This document shows positions 1-9,066 of a stretch of DNA of 64,000 bases, piece by piece (the first letter of the stretch is position 1; every line of letters begins with the position of its first letter). The position numbers and the translations under genes are program-made. This DNA is from Thermodesulfovibrio sp. 3907-1M. Its GTDB lineage: Bacteria > Nitrospirota > Thermodesulfovibrionia > Thermodesulfovibrionales > Thermodesulfovibrionaceae. Location of the stretch: NCBI RefSeq assembly GCF_040450955.1, contig NZ_CP144373.1, forward strand, positions 186,001-250,000. The letters are read 5' to 3'. The notes below the pieces were generated by a model that saw nothing but the letters and a program-made list of their open reading frames with translations, ran no database searches and was not told the DNA's origin.

Positions 1-2
1 AT

Positions 3-1454
3 GTTTTAAAAATTTTTGGTGGTGCAGTAGCGGGGGCATTTCAACAGGCAAATCCTCGGTATGCTGTTTCTGATGCCAGACTTGATGGTGCAGTTATATA
101 CTTTTATGGACAAAAAACAAAAGATTGTACAATAGCAGAAGGAGGTTCTGGAGCATTATCTCCAGAGGTTTATTATAAGTCTCCAATGTCTATTGGTAAT
201 GCGGTTGAATCTCTTGTTATATCTCAACAGAGTCAACCTGATAGTTACTACAACCTTATAGTAGCAGCTAATCAACAGACTCAATTTGTTCTTAATTCAT
301 GTGCTGTTACAAGAAACACCAATGAACTTCGTTTAGGGCTTTATGACATCATATCCCCTGTTAGTGGCAATGGGGGACAGGTTCGTGCCTGTGGGGAGAA
401 ATGTATTCAAGTCGTTTTAGGGTGGGAGGGAGATGACTACTGGTGTGGTTGTTGTGATATTCACCAATTGTATTACGATTTATTAATTAAAAAACCAGAT
501 AAGATAAAAAGTGCAAGAATAGTTTATGCAGCATGGGATGATTGGATTCAGTTTTGGCTTAATGATACTCTTGCATGGAACGGTCCTTATGGAAACTGGA
601 CATCTCCTACGGGTGGTCCTCCTGGCGCATGCGAACTTAGTACAAGCTGGAGATGGGAGCTTAATGTAGACGTAACTCCTTACTTTAATGCGGTTGCTCC
701 TAACAGTATTTTAAGAACAAAAACAAAAGTTGCAGTGTGCGGATGTGGTGAAGGATACGGACTTGTGAATGTGGAAGTGCAGGATTATTGTGAAAAACAG
801 GAAAGTATTAGTGATACATGTAGCACATTTGAACAAGACCCTACCTGCGTTTTAAAAGACGAAATAATTGACGGTGTCTATACTGTCAAAAATGGAATAA
901 GAACAGGGTTAAGACCTTTGCCTCAATGTAGAGTTTTCTGTGGGCAACAATACTGCCCTGACTACTGGAGGATTGAAAGAATCTACACTTGCATATCTCA
1001 AGGAGTTGATTTATCAAAAGCAAAACAGAGGCTTGCTACAATAGTACCATCAACTCAATACAACGAATCTCAAGGACAAATCACTTTTAACGACATAAGA
1101 TACGAAAATAATCAATGGAAAAGTTATCCTAATCAAATTTTTTTGGTAGGGACAGAAACTAAGTCTGATGCATGTGAACAAGCATGTAGGGTAAGAGTAG
1201 CAATGAAAGATACGCAAGTAGGTATAGCAGGAAATGTAAATGCCAGACAGGCAGGGCAAACAGGACAGTATGTTTATTATTACAGAACCTGCGAAAAAGG
1301 AGTTTGCCCTGTACAAGCAGGGGAGGAAATGGATATTCCCTGTAGATGCATGAATGATTTTGGTGCCGCTTCCACATTATTACAAACATTGAGACTTGCC
1401 GGGCAGGATATGATATGTACTTCAGGAAATGTAAAAACACTACCGGGGTATTAA
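3..1454 (+). CDS. traN: TraN, mating-pair stabilisation protein (5' partial)
   Basis: The reading frame is already open at base 3, so the true start lies left of the window; the ATG at 186 is internal. About 483 residues are visible. The protein is very rich in cysteine (many CxC and CxxC pairs) and ends with a Cys-rich segment containing FGAASTLLQTLRLAGQDMIC, as in F-type TraN, the outer-membrane protein that stabilises mating pairs. The assignment rests on this pattern and on its place next to traW, traU and trbC. In F plasmid traN follows trbC; here it precedes traW. Confidence 0.8.
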   Translation, partial: VLKIFGGAVAGAFQQANPRYAVSDARLDGAVIYFYGQKTKDCTIAEGGSGALSPEVYYKSPMSIGNAVESLVISQQSQPDSYYNLIVAANQQTQFVLNSCAVTRNTNELRLGLYDIISPVSGNGGQVRACGEKCIQVVLGWEGDDYWCGCCDIHQLYYDLLIKKPDKIKSARIVYAAWDDWIQFWLNDTLAWNGPYGNWTSPTGGPPGACELSTSWRWELNVDVTPYFNAVAPNSILRTKTKVAVCGCGEGYGLVNVEVQDYCEKQESISDTCSTFEQDPTCVLKDEIIDGVYTVKNGIRTGLRPLPQCRVFCGQQYCPDYWRIERIYTCISQGVDLSKAKQRLATIVPSTQYNESQGQITFNDIRYENNQWKSYPNQIFLVGTETKSDACEQACRVRVAMKDTQVGIAGNVNARQAGQTGQYVYYYRTCEKGVCPVQAGEEMDIPCRCMNDFGAASTLLQTLRLAGQDMICTSGNVKTLPGY

Positions 1455-1455
1455 G

Positions 1456-2085
1456 GTGAAAATTCAAAGTTTTATTTTAGCATTAATAATTTTTGTGATC
1501 TTTTGCTTTGATATAAAAGCAGAGGTGATAGGTACCAACGGTGCAACCTATCCAATTGCAGAACCAGATGCTTACGAAGAACTCATGAGTAAAGTAAAAA
1601 GTATAAACTGGCAAGCAGTTATGAACAAGTATAAGCAATCTTTACCAAAGGTAACTAAAGTTTCCTTAAATCTTGGCAAGGCAAGGCAGGATAGAATGTT
1701 TAGCGTTGATCCTACCTATACACTTCCCTATGACATCGTTGATGAGAATGGGAAAGTGATATATCCAAAAGGTTTCAGTTTCAATCCACTTGATTACATG
1801 AATTTTCCTTACACACTTGTATTTTTCAATGCAAACTCAGTTGAAGAAATAACATGGTTACAAAAACAGGATTGGTTAAAAAACTGGAATGTTATGCTTT
1901 TTGCAACCCAGGGAGATGTTTTAAAGGCAGAGAAAATGCTTAAGAAAACAGTTTATATGGCTACTCTTGAGATGGTAAAAAAGTTTCACGTAAGTAAAAC
2001 TCCATCAATATTGAGTGCTCAAAATAGAATGCTGGTAATTAATGAAATAGGGGTTTACAAAAATGGTAAACAGACTTCTAAATAA
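1456..2085 (+). CDS. traW: TraW, F-type T4SS assembly protein
   Basis: GTG start one base after the traN stop. Residues 1-22 form a Sec signal peptide; the mature protein begins with GTNGATYPIAEPD, matching the 'G..YPI.EPD' start of F TraW. TraW is periplasmic and works with TrbC in pilus assembly. Length 209 aa is normal for the family. The 3' end overlaps traU by 23 bases, so translation is probably coupled. Confidence 0.85.
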   Translation: MKIQSFILALIIFVIFCFDIKAEVIGTNGATYPIAEPDAYEELMSKVKSINWQAVMNKYKQSLPKVTKVSLNLGKARQDRMFSVDPTYTLPYDIVDENGKVIYPKGFSFNPLDYMNFPYTLVFFNANSVEEITWLQKQDWLKNWNVMLFATQGDVLKAEKMLKKTVYMATLEMVKKFHVSKTPSILSAQNRMLVINEIGVYKNGKQTSK

Positions 2086-3067
2086 GTTGATTTTGCTTTT
2101 GTTTTGTGGATTACTTATTTTGCCTGTTACTGCACGTGCAGGACAGGAATGCAGGGCATCTTTTATTAATCCTGTAACGGACATTCGCTGGGATGCTATG
2201 TTTCCTGTAGAAATTGCTGGTATAGAAATTAAAGGACCGAGTAATTTGCCTGACCCGGATAAAATCAATGCAATCATCTGTCTATGCCGCAGAGGGAACA
2301 ATGTCGTTTTAGGAGTAACCGTATCTTATTGGAATCCCTCACGAATAATTGAAACAACAAAAGTGCCTTATTGCTTTAGTACAATAGGCGGAGTAGAAAT
2401 ACAGAGCCCTGAGCCGGGAACAAAACAGGGGTCGGTAAATACAAATACTCCCTATACAAAACAGAACGCTCACTGGTACGTTTTCCCAGTATGGCATATT
2501 CTTGATTTATTTGTAGACATTCCGTGTGTTCCTACTGAAGGTTTTGACCTTGCTTATATAACTGAGATAGACCCGACGTGGAATAATGATCTCGTAGGAT
2601 TTTTACTTAACCCCGAAGCACTGCTCTTCGGTAATCCCGTTGCACAACTTGCCTGTATTGCGGATAGTGTCTCTGCTACTGCATGGAAGCCACTGGACCC
2701 GCTGTTCTGGTGCATGGGTAGTTGGGGAAGCAGTTATCCACTGACTGGCGGCATTTCTGAGGCTAATTACATAAAAGCAAACGCTGGGTTAGCAGCAAGA
2801 ATGGTTTACAAGATGAATAGAGAAGCACTGCACTGGGATACAGCAGTTGATTACTGTGGTGCGGTAATAACACCAATCTGGATAAAGTCTCACTACAAGA
2901 TGCACGTGTTAAAACCGGTAAGGAGTGAACCGATGTTCATAGGAAGACCATCAATTATATGGGAAACAGGGAAAAATCCTCCTTTTGGAACGAGTCAAAA
3001 TGCACCAGACAATTTTAGTTGGATGTTATTTCAGAGGGTGAAATGTTGTTTAGGAAAAATGTTTTAA
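2063..3067 (+). CDS. traU: TraU, F-type conjugative transfer protein
   Basis: 334 aa with an N-terminal signal peptide (about residues 1-26, ending TARA), then a Cys-rich periplasmic protein. Family hallmarks visible: ICLCRRG near residue 73, the FPVWHILDLF segment, and CMGSWGSSYPLTG near residue 222. TraU is needed for DNA transfer rather than for pilus formation in F (family knowledge). It overlaps traW upstream and trbC downstream. Confidence 0.9.
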   Translation: MVNRLLNKLILLLFCGLLILPVTARAGQECRASFINPVTDIRWDAMFPVEIAGIEIKGPSNLPDPDKINAIICLCRRGNNVVLGVTVSYWNPSRIIETTKVPYCFSTIGGVEIQSPEPGTKQGSVNTNTPYTKQNAHWYVFPVWHILDLFVDIPCVPTEGFDLAYITEIDPTWNNDLVGFLLNPEALLFGNPVAQLACIADSVSATAWKPLDPLFWCMGSWGSSYPLTGGISEANYIKANAGLAARMVYKMNREALHWDTAVDYCGAVITPIWIKSHYKMHVLKPVRSEPMFIGRPSIIWETGKNPPFGTSQNAPDNFSWMLFQRVKCCLGKMF

Positions 3068-3816
3068 AAACAATCATAATTTTAGCATCCCTTGGCTTGT
3101 TTGCTCTTGTAGGCTATGGACAATCACTTGAGGGGATGGTAAATTCAGTTAATCAGAAAGCTAAAAATTTAAATGTACCTAATATCCCACATAATGAAGA
3201 AGCTATTAAAAAAGCCCAAGAAGCATATCAGATGTCGCAGTCTCCAGTTTTTAAGATGCATGTGGAAGAATTTAAACAAGAATTAAAAGCCATTCTGCGA
3301 GGTGAAAAAGCAGATAAACTTACACAGTATTATTCTCAAATGAAGAAAAATAATATTCTTTCGGAGAATGAAAGAATATACATCTTTGTCTCATCAAGTA
3401 TGCCTGAAACAACAATTAGAAATTACATCAAACAGGCATCAAAAATTGGAAGTAATATATATTTTGTGATGAGAGGAACAATTGGAGGCATAAAAAAAAT
3501 AACTCCTACTGCACAATGGATCACTTCAGTTATAAAAAAAGACCCTTACTGTAAAGGTGAATGTGAAATGTATCCTGTGAAGTTTCTTATAGACCCGTTT
3601 CTTTACAAGAAATACAACATTCAAAGGGTGCCAGCAGTGGTTTACGTGAATGGACTTGAAAATCCTGAAGGACTCAGCGAAGGGCTTAATTCGGTAAAAG
3701 TTAAAAACTTTTTTGTATCTTATGGCGATGTATCTCTGGAATATCATTTAAAACTTATAGGAGAGAGGGCAAAGAATGAAAATATTAAAAATCTTGCACT
3801 CAACATTGGCAATTAG
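3043..3816 (+). CDS. trbC: TrbC, F-type pilin assembly protein
   Basis: The frame opens at 3019, but the ATG at 3043 is preferred: it follows AGAGGGTG and starts a signal peptide (MLFRKNVLKTIIILASLGL). About 257 aa. The C-terminal half has the TrbC signature IYIFVSSSMP followed by a thioredoxin-like region with VMRGTIGG and RVPAVVYVNG, typical of F-type TrbC. Its start overlaps the traU end by 25 bases and its end overlaps the next gene by 41 bases, so this is one tight operon. Confidence 0.85.
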   Translation: MLFRKNVLKTIIILASLGLFALVGYGQSLEGMVNSVNQKAKNLNVPNIPHNEEAIKKAQEAYQMSQSPVFKMHVEEFKQELKAILRGEKADKLTQYYSQMKKNNILSENERIYIFVSSSMPETTIRNYIKQASKIGSNIYFVMRGTIGGIKKITPTAQWITSVIKKDPYCKGECEMYPVKFLIDPFLYKKYNIQRVPAVVYVNGLENPEGLSEGLNSVKVKNFFVSYGDVSLEYHLKLIGERAKNENIKNLALNIGN

Positions 3817-4393
3817 TGTTTTTTGTTTTACAGTTTCGGCTTATGCATCAGGAACAGGCATTGAGTTTAAGGAATATTCCTACAAGGACGAAGGGGATAT
3901 AATTCAGTATCCTGTTACCGATACTTTTGTAATTACTGACGCAAAAAGAGCTCCTTTAAGCGCATTTGTTCCAAGCCAAAAAATATTGCTAAGCCTAAAG
4001 GTGGAAGAACCTGCCCCTGAACAGGAAATAAAGCCATCAAAACAACAGGAAAAATTACAGGAAAAAGAATTGAATAAAGTTGAAAAAACATCAACTCAAT
4101 GTTCTCATACAGTGTATTTTGAATTTGACAGATATAATTTAGTGCCATCAGAAAGAAAAAGATTAGATGAAAATTTCAATTGTTTTAAAGATAAAGAGGT
4201 AGAAGTTTTAGGGTATGCAAGCCCTCCAGGTCCTGCACGCTACAACCTTGTTCTATCTGCTAAAAGAGCACAAACAGTTGCTGATTATTTAAAGACCAAA
4301 GGAATCACTTTGTCCTTAATCAAAGGTATGGGTGAAACTTCTGAGAGTAATATAGAAGCGATGAACAGAAAAGTAGAAATCAAATGCAAATAA
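3776..4393 (+). CDS. OmpA-domain periplasmic/outer-membrane protein
   Basis: 205 aa. Signal peptide at residues 1-24 (ending SAYA). A charged Gln/Lys/Glu-rich stretch follows, then an OmpA C-terminal (peptidoglycan-binding) domain from about residue 112: VYFEFDRYNLVPSE, then SAKRAQTVADYLKTKG and NRKVEI. The ATG has the Shine-Dalgarno GGAGAGAGGG. An OmpA-like protein is not a core F tra gene. Its position between trbC and the pilin suggests it anchors the secretion channel to the cell wall (inference). Confidence 0.75.
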   Translation: MKILKILHSTLAISVFCFTVSAYASGTGIEFKEYSYKDEGDIIQYPVTDTFVITDAKRAPLSAFVPSQKILLSLKVEEPAPEQEIKPSKQQEKLQEKELNKVEKTSTQCSHTVYFEFDRYNLVPSERKRLDENFNCFKDKEVEVLGYASPPGPARYNLVLSAKRAQTVADYLKTKGITLSLIKGMGETSESNIEAMNRKVEIKCK

Positions 4394-4418
4394 TTTAAAA
4401 AGGAAGGGGGTGAAGTAT

Positions 4419-4721
4419 ATGCAAACAAAAATACTTTTGGGCGGGATAATTGGATTATGGGCAGTTATGTTTGTTGCCCCCGAAGCGATGGCTATCGTTA
4501 GTACTCCAGCTCAGGGTACTTTTGCTTATGATGTTTACAAAATAGCGGTGGAGGATATTCTTAAGGGACCAATTGGATTTGTATGTGGCATTGGAGCTAT
4601 AGCTTTAGGTGCCGTGAATGCAATTAAGGGACAGGTGTTTACTGCTATTCCTGCTGTTTTGGGTGGTGCTGCTTTACTTAAGGCGGATTCTATCGTTAGT
4701 TCTCTCAATATGATTTTTTAA
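4419..4721 (+). CDS. traA: TraA-like pilin precursor
   Basis: About 100 aa from ATG 4419, which follows AGGAAGGGGG by 8 bases; an in-frame GTG at 4410 is less likely. A long leader with a hydrophobic core ends at PEAMA. The mature part carries two hydrophobic helices (GPIGFVCGIGAIALGAVNAI and AIPAVLGGAALL) separated by a short basic turn, the TraA/VirB2 cyclic-or-linear pilin layout. It sits directly before traL and traE, as in F. Confidence 0.75.
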   Translation: MQTKILLGGIIGLWAVMFVAPEAMAIVSTPAQGTFAYDVYKIAVEDILKGPIGFVCGIGAIALGAVNAIKGQVFTAIPAVLGGAALLKADSIVSSLNMIF

Positions 4722-4768
4722 AAAATAACAACAGGGGCAGGGAGGGTGGGCGTAAAAGAGGTTGTAAA

Positions 4769-5035
4769 ATGAGGTATAGGGTACCACAATATTTGCATAA
4801 ACCACATCAAATATTGTTTATGGAATCTGATGAATTTGCTATGGTTATGCTGTTTTTCGTATTTGCTTTGATATTTGGGTATATTTTCTGGATTTTGATG
4901 TTTGTAGTTCCCTGGTTGTATTTCAAGTCTAAAAAGAAATATCCAAGAGGTTTTCTTAAACATTTCCTGTACAAAATAGGGCTTATCAATTTTCAAGGTG
5001 CTCCTAACTTCTTTGAGAAAAAATTCAACGAATAA
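4769..5035 (+). CDS. traL: TraL, T4SS inner-membrane protein
   Basis: 88 aa. Begins YRVPQYLHKP, as TraL proteins begin 'YRFP..L'. A hydrophobic hairpin follows (residues about 24-52), then KKYPRGFLKHFLYKIG and a charged tail. TraL is the VirB3-like partner of the pilin. Order traA-traL-traE-traK-traB is conserved with F. Confidence 0.8.
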   Translation: MRYRVPQYLHKPHQILFMESDEFAMVMLFFVFALIFGYIFWILMFVVPWLYFKSKKKYPRGFLKHFLYKIGLINFQGAPNFFEKKFNE

Positions 5036-5075
5036 AAAATTTTTTTAAAACAAAAATATGCAAGGGGTAATATCT

Positions 5076-5252
5076 ATGCAAAGTATACAAAGGAGGCATT
5101 CAATTATGGTAAGCGATAGGGTACATAAGGAGTTAAAGAAACTGAAAGCGGAGCTGTTAGTGGAAAACAATATAGAGGTTCGTTCTCTTGGTGCGGTAAT
5201 AGAATATATTGTTGACTATTACAAAAAAGCCAACCAAAAGGAGAGGGAATGA
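5076..5252 (+). CDS. Small ribbon-helix-helix-like protein inside the tra operon
   Basis: About 58 aa from ATG 5076 (AAGGGGT 8 bases upstream). ATG 5106 has a better Shine-Dalgarno (AGGAGG, 9-base spacer) but would cut off the predicted beta strand RRHSIMVSDRV. Pattern: basic strand, then VHKELKKLKAELLVEN, then SLGAVIEYIVDYY, as in CopG/Arc-type DNA-binding proteins. A DNA-binding protein between traL and traE is not part of F. It could be a local operon regulator. Its end overlaps traE by 4 bases. Confidence 0.55.
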   Translation: MQSIQRRHSIMVSDRVHKELKKLKAELLVENNIEVRSLGAVIEYIVDYYKKANQKERE

Positions 5253-5821
5253 AAATTCAAAAGTATTTTGAAGAAAAAGCAAATTACATTTATGGGGCAA
5301 GGTTATTAAAATTTGCTGTCATATTCCTATGTATCCTGTTGGCTGTTAACAGTATTGTTACTGTTAGTCTGTATAAGTCTCAAAAAATAATCATTATTCC
5401 GCCATCAATAAGCACTCAAGTTTTTATATCTGGCACAGATGCCTCTGATGAATACTTAAAAGCAATGGTAAGATACGTGTGTCAACTTACGCTTAATTAT
5501 AATCCGGCTGTTGCAAGAGCTCAGTTTAATGATTTTCTTAAACTTGTTTCTCCCTCTGTTTATCCTGAGTATCAAAAAATTTTCTATGATCTTGCCACAA
5601 GGATAGAAGCAGGTAATGTGTCAAGCGCTTACTATGTAACTCAAATTAAGGTTGAAAGACAATCAGGAGCAATAATAGTTTCGGGGTTTCTCTCACAATG
5701 GACGCAGGACAAACAATTCATTACAAACGAAACAAGACAATACAAGCTGAAATACAAAATAGAAGATGGTAAATTTCAAGTTTATGAATTTAAAGAATAC
5801 AAGGAAGGAGAGAGAGAATAA
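5249..5821 (+). CDS. traE: TraE, T4SS VirB5/8-like assembly protein
   Basis: 190 aa, one N-terminal membrane helix (residues about 20-42), then a periplasmic domain. The segment YLKAMVRYVCQLTLNYNPAV and the following FLKLVSPSVYPEY match the F TraE pattern. The stop codon overlaps the traK start by one base (taATG). Confidence 0.85.
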   Translation: MKIQKYFEEKANYIYGARLLKFAVIFLCILLAVNSIVTVSLYKSQKIIIIPPSISTQVFISGTDASDEYLKAMVRYVCQLTLNYNPAVARAQFNDFLKLVSPSVYPEYQKIFYDLATRIEAGNVSSAYYVTQIKVERQSGAIIVSGFLSQWTQDKQFITNETRQYKLKYKIEDGKFQVYEFKEYKEGERE

Positions 5822-7098
5822 TGGTAAAAAAGTTATTTATAGTTTTAACACTTTTATTAACAGTACCTTTTACAGTTTATGCACAAACTGGGGATTTGTG
5901 GCAAACAAAAGGGAATGCTGTAGTAAGAGAATCACCCAGTACTCAGGGGGCTCCTATTCATTATCTTAAGCAAGGGGTGGTTGTTACAGAAATAGAAAAA
6001 CAAAACAATTGGTTAAAAATAAAAACTCAATCTGGGGTGGAAGGTTGGGTACATTCATCTTTGTTAGCCCCTGTAACAAAAGAACAAATGTCTCAATGTG
6101 AAGGGGTTAAGGGATTTTCTGCTGCCTGTCCTGTTAATAGAAAAGTGGAAATTAACAAGGGAGAATCTGTCTCCGTAAATTCTACAAAGCCTCAGGCACT
6201 TCCATTTGGCAACTTAAATAACATACCGCAGGCAGCTCAAAAACAGGAAAATGCTCCTTTAGATAGCATAACACTACCAAACAATATTCCGGTGGAACAA
6301 GCATCTGGGGTAGTTACCTCTTCATCTTTACAGTCTTTGCAAAACAAGAACAGCCAATCTCCATCTTCTCCTGTTTTTCTTCTTGAAAATGCTCCTGAGT
6401 TTGCGTCTCAAGAATTAATGGGAGAAATTTCGGGGACAAGTTTCATAGTGGGACCTGAAAAAGCAACTGCTGTTAAGATGTCATCTTCGGATATAAACAG
6501 AGTAGTTTGCCCTGTGGATATAAAAGATGTTGTTTATTCAGAAGAAAAAGGAATACAGGTAAAAATTTCAGGTAAAAATGCTTTTGTGAAGTTTTTAATA
6601 AAGAAAATAGGGGCAAAACATGATTACTCTAATATACCAGTTGATATTTATGTGGTTTGTGGTGATAAGGTCTATTCCATTATTGCAGTACCAGATAAAA
6701 TACCTGCTGTAACAGTTTATTTACAAGATAAAGAAATGAAAATCAAAGAAACAATGGACAAATATCAAGGCATGGCTTATGAAAAACAAATAGTTAATTA
6801 CATAAAAGAATTTATGGCAGGTAGAGTTCCACCAGAAGCAGAAATGATTAGACAAAACAAAGAATACAACCTTTATCAGGACATAAAAATAAGAGAAGTT
6901 GCTTTATACACTCTGGAAGGAGTGGGGATGAACGTTAGAGTATTTCATGTAATTGCATCCAAAGCTGTTGAGATAAAAGAAAAAGATTTCCTAAGAAAAG
7001 AAATAACCGAATCTCCACTTGCTATAAGCCTTGATAGACTTAAACTTAATCCGGGTGAAAGGGCAACTTTACTCATTATAGAAAGTAAAAGGGGGTAA
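5821..7098 (+). CDS. traK: TraK with N-terminal bacterial SH3 domain
   Basis: 425 aa, longer than the roughly 240 aa usual for TraK. Signal peptide 1-21 (VYAQ). Residues about 25-85 form an SH3_3 domain (NAVVRESPSTQGAPI, WLKIKTQSGVEGWVHSSLL). A Gln/Ser/Pro-rich linker follows, then a TraK domain from about residue 200 (ISGTSFIVGPEKATAVKMSS, NRVVCPVDIKDVVYSEEKGI). TraK is the secretin-like outer-membrane ring component that pairs with TraV and TraB. The SH3 domain probably binds peptidoglycan (inference). Confidence 0.8.
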   Translation: MVKKLFIVLTLLLTVPFTVYAQTGDLWQTKGNAVVRESPSTQGAPIHYLKQGVVVTEIEKQNNWLKIKTQSGVEGWVHSSLLAPVTKEQMSQCEGVKGFSAACPVNRKVEINKGESVSVNSTKPQALPFGNLNNIPQAAQKQENAPLDSITLPNNIPVEQASGVVTSSSLQSLQNKNSQSPSSPVFLLENAPEFASQELMGEISGTSFIVGPEKATAVKMSSSDINRVVCPVDIKDVVYSEEKGIQVKISGKNAFVKFLIKKIGAKHDYSNIPVDIYVVCGDKVYSIIAVPDKIPAVTVYLQDKEMKIKETMDKYQGMAYEKQIVNYIKEFMAGRVPPEAEMIRQNKEYNLYQDIKIREVALYTLEGVGMNVRVFHVIASKAVEIKEKDFLRKEITESPLAISLDRLKLNPGERATLLIIESKRG

Positions 7099-7103
7099 CG
7101 AAT

Positions 7104-8312
7104 ATGGAAAAGAAACAAAATGTAAAAGACATAAAAACAAAATTGACTGAAAAGTTTAACAATCTCAGCCCGGAAAATAAAAGGAAAGTAATTATGATTC
7201 TTGTAATTATAGCAATTATTTTCGTAGGGACAATTGGATATATTTGGTCAAGAGGAGGAAATGTTCAACAGCGTGTAGTAGAGAACAGAGAAACAACAAA
7301 AGAAATTAAACTTGATTCTGGAATGCTTGAAAAAACTCAACTTGCTGAATCTCAGAGGAAAATAAGTGAACTTCAGGAAAAAGTAAACATGATATTAGAA
7401 GACAAAAAGAAAATGGAAGAAGAACTGAAAAAGAAAGAAGAACAGGAAAAACTTGAAAAAGAAAAAGAAAAACAGGCAAAAATGACACCACCGGCTTTTA
7501 ATCCACCGCCCCCACATACTCCAATAGCTAATATGCCGCCAATTCCATCAGGGGAACCGGGGGTTATTAAAACACCAGAGCCACCAAAAGTTGAAACAAT
7601 TGGAGGAATAGGCATGGTTAGTCAACAAATACAAGAAAAAAAAGAACCAGAGAAAAAACAAGACACAAAAAAAAAGTATTATTTACCAACTTCTTTTATG
7701 GAGGCGACCCTGCTTTCAGGCTTAGATGCACCAGCGATAAGCAAAGCGGAGGGAAATCCGATGCCAGCACTGTTCAGGATAAAAGCCCCAGCAGTACTAC
7801 CCAACAAAGTAAAAGCAAATCTTAAAGGATGTTTTGTGATTGCAGAAGGACTTGGCTCTCTTGCAGACGAGAGGGCACATCTGAGGCTTGTATCCCTGAG
7901 CTGTATAGATAGAAAAGGAAATGCGGTTATAGACCAGAAGGTGAAAGGATTTGTAGTTGACAACGACGGCAAAATTGGACTTCGTGGTAGGGTTGTATCA
8001 AAGATGGGAGCTCACATAGTGAGGTCGTTGATTGCAGGACTTTTCGGTGGAATAGGACAGGTAGCGGGAACACAGGCATACACTTACAATGTTACAGGTT
8101 CAGGTACTATAACAACTCTGGATACAGGTAAGGCAGCACAGGCAGCAATTGGCGCAGGAGTACAGCAGGCGGCTCAGAGTATCCAGAAGTTTTATCTTGA
8201 ACTTGCTCAGCAGACAATTCCCGTTATAGAGATACAGGCTACGAGGAATGTCACCCTTGTTATAAGTGAGGGCGTGGAGCTGGAAATCAAGGAATATAAC
8301 TTGAAAGATTAA
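7104..8312 (+). CDS. traB: TraB, VirB10-like channel protein
   Basis: 402 aa. One transmembrane helix (residues about 30-47), then a charged coiled coil rich in Lys/Glu (about 75-125) and a Pro-rich linker, then the TrbI/VirB10 beta-barrel domain (YLPTSFMEATLLSGLDAP, then GCFVIAEGLGSL and ADERAHLRLVSLSC). TraB spans the periplasm and links the inner membrane to the TraK/TraV outer ring. Five bases after traK. Confidence 0.9.
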   Translation: MEKKQNVKDIKTKLTEKFNNLSPENKRKVIMILVIIAIIFVGTIGYIWSRGGNVQQRVVENRETTKEIKLDSGMLEKTQLAESQRKISELQEKVNMILEDKKKMEEELKKKEEQEKLEKEKEKQAKMTPPAFNPPPPHTPIANMPPIPSGEPGVIKTPEPPKVETIGGIGMVSQQIQEKKEPEKKQDTKKKYYLPTSFMEATLLSGLDAPAISKAEGNPMPALFRIKAPAVLPNKVKANLKGCFVIAEGLGSLADERAHLRLVSLSCIDRKGNAVIDQKVKGFVVDNDGKIGLRGRVVSKMGAHIVRSLIAGLFGGIGQVAGTQAYTYNVTGSGTITTLDTGKAAQAAIGAGVQQAAQSIQKFYLELAQQTIPVIEIQATRNVTLVISEGVELEIKEYNLKD

Positions 8313-8326
8313 TAAGAGGGAAGAAG

Positions 8327-9043
8327 ATGAGAACGTCTCTCTACGAAGGAGAAAAAATCGTATATATCGCAAGGAAACACTGGATAGTTTATTTTTCAGC
8401 AATTTTAATAATGCTTATTGGTGTTGCTTTTACTTACTATTTTAAAGAGCCTTTAGCACTTATTGTGGGAGTAGTGGTATTAGTCTGGACTCATATTGAA
8501 AGAATAAGGCACTTATGGATAGTTACAGATCGCAGAGTTTTGCTTGAATACGGCGTATTTGCATTGAACACTAAAGAAACTCCTCTTGATAAGTTAAATA
8601 ACATATCTATAAAAAGAGATATTTTAGGTATGATTTTTGGTTATGGAACTTTACTCATTCAGTCTGCGGCAGAGATGGGACTTACAGTAGCCCGCTGGAT
8701 AGCCAAACCTGAACTTTTTGTTCAGGCGGTAGCTCAAGCACAAAACACAAACAAAATGGTAAATACAGAGAATTTTATGGAATGCCCTTATTGTAGAGAG
8801 ATTATCAAAAAAGAAGCAGTCAAGTGTAGATTTTGCGGTAGCTTTCTTAAACAGGTGGAAGAACAAAAAAACTATAAATCTTCTCTAACAGCACAATCCT
8901 TAGAAGTTAAAAAAGAAAATGAGACAGAACCCGTTTTCCAAAAAAACGAAGAATTTTACAGTAATAATAAAAATATAGAAACAGAAAATCAGGATTTTTT
9001 TGCAAGAAAAACAGAAATATGGCGACCAAAAAAATCAGAATAA
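8327..9043 (+). CDS. PH-domain membrane protein with C-terminal zinc ribbon
   Basis: 238 aa. Two N-terminal membrane helices (about 20-50) lead into a bacterial PH domain (bPH_2-like: WIVTDRRVLLEYGVF, TPLDKLNNISIKRDILG). A CPYC...CRFC zinc ribbon stands at about 151-168, and a polar Asn/Glu-rich tail follows. Not a known F tra product. Its position between traB and traV suggests an element-specific accessory. Confidence 0.65.
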   Translation: MRTSLYEGEKIVYIARKHWIVYFSAILIMLIGVAFTYYFKEPLALIVGVVVLVWTHIERIRHLWIVTDRRVLLEYGVFALNTKETPLDKLNNISIKRDILGMIFGYGTLLIQSAAEMGLTVARWIAKPELFVQAVAQAQNTNKMVNTENFMECPYCREIIKKEAVKCRFCGSFLKQVEEQKNYKSSLTAQSLEVKKENETEPVFQKNEEFYSNNKNIETENQDFFARKTEIWRPKKSE

Positions 9044-9066
9044 CAAAAGAAATAAAGGAGGAAAAC

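Noticed and set aside
186-1454. ATG 186 as the start of traN
   Set aside because: The frame is open to the window edge with plausible TraN sequence, and no Shine-Dalgarno precedes 186.
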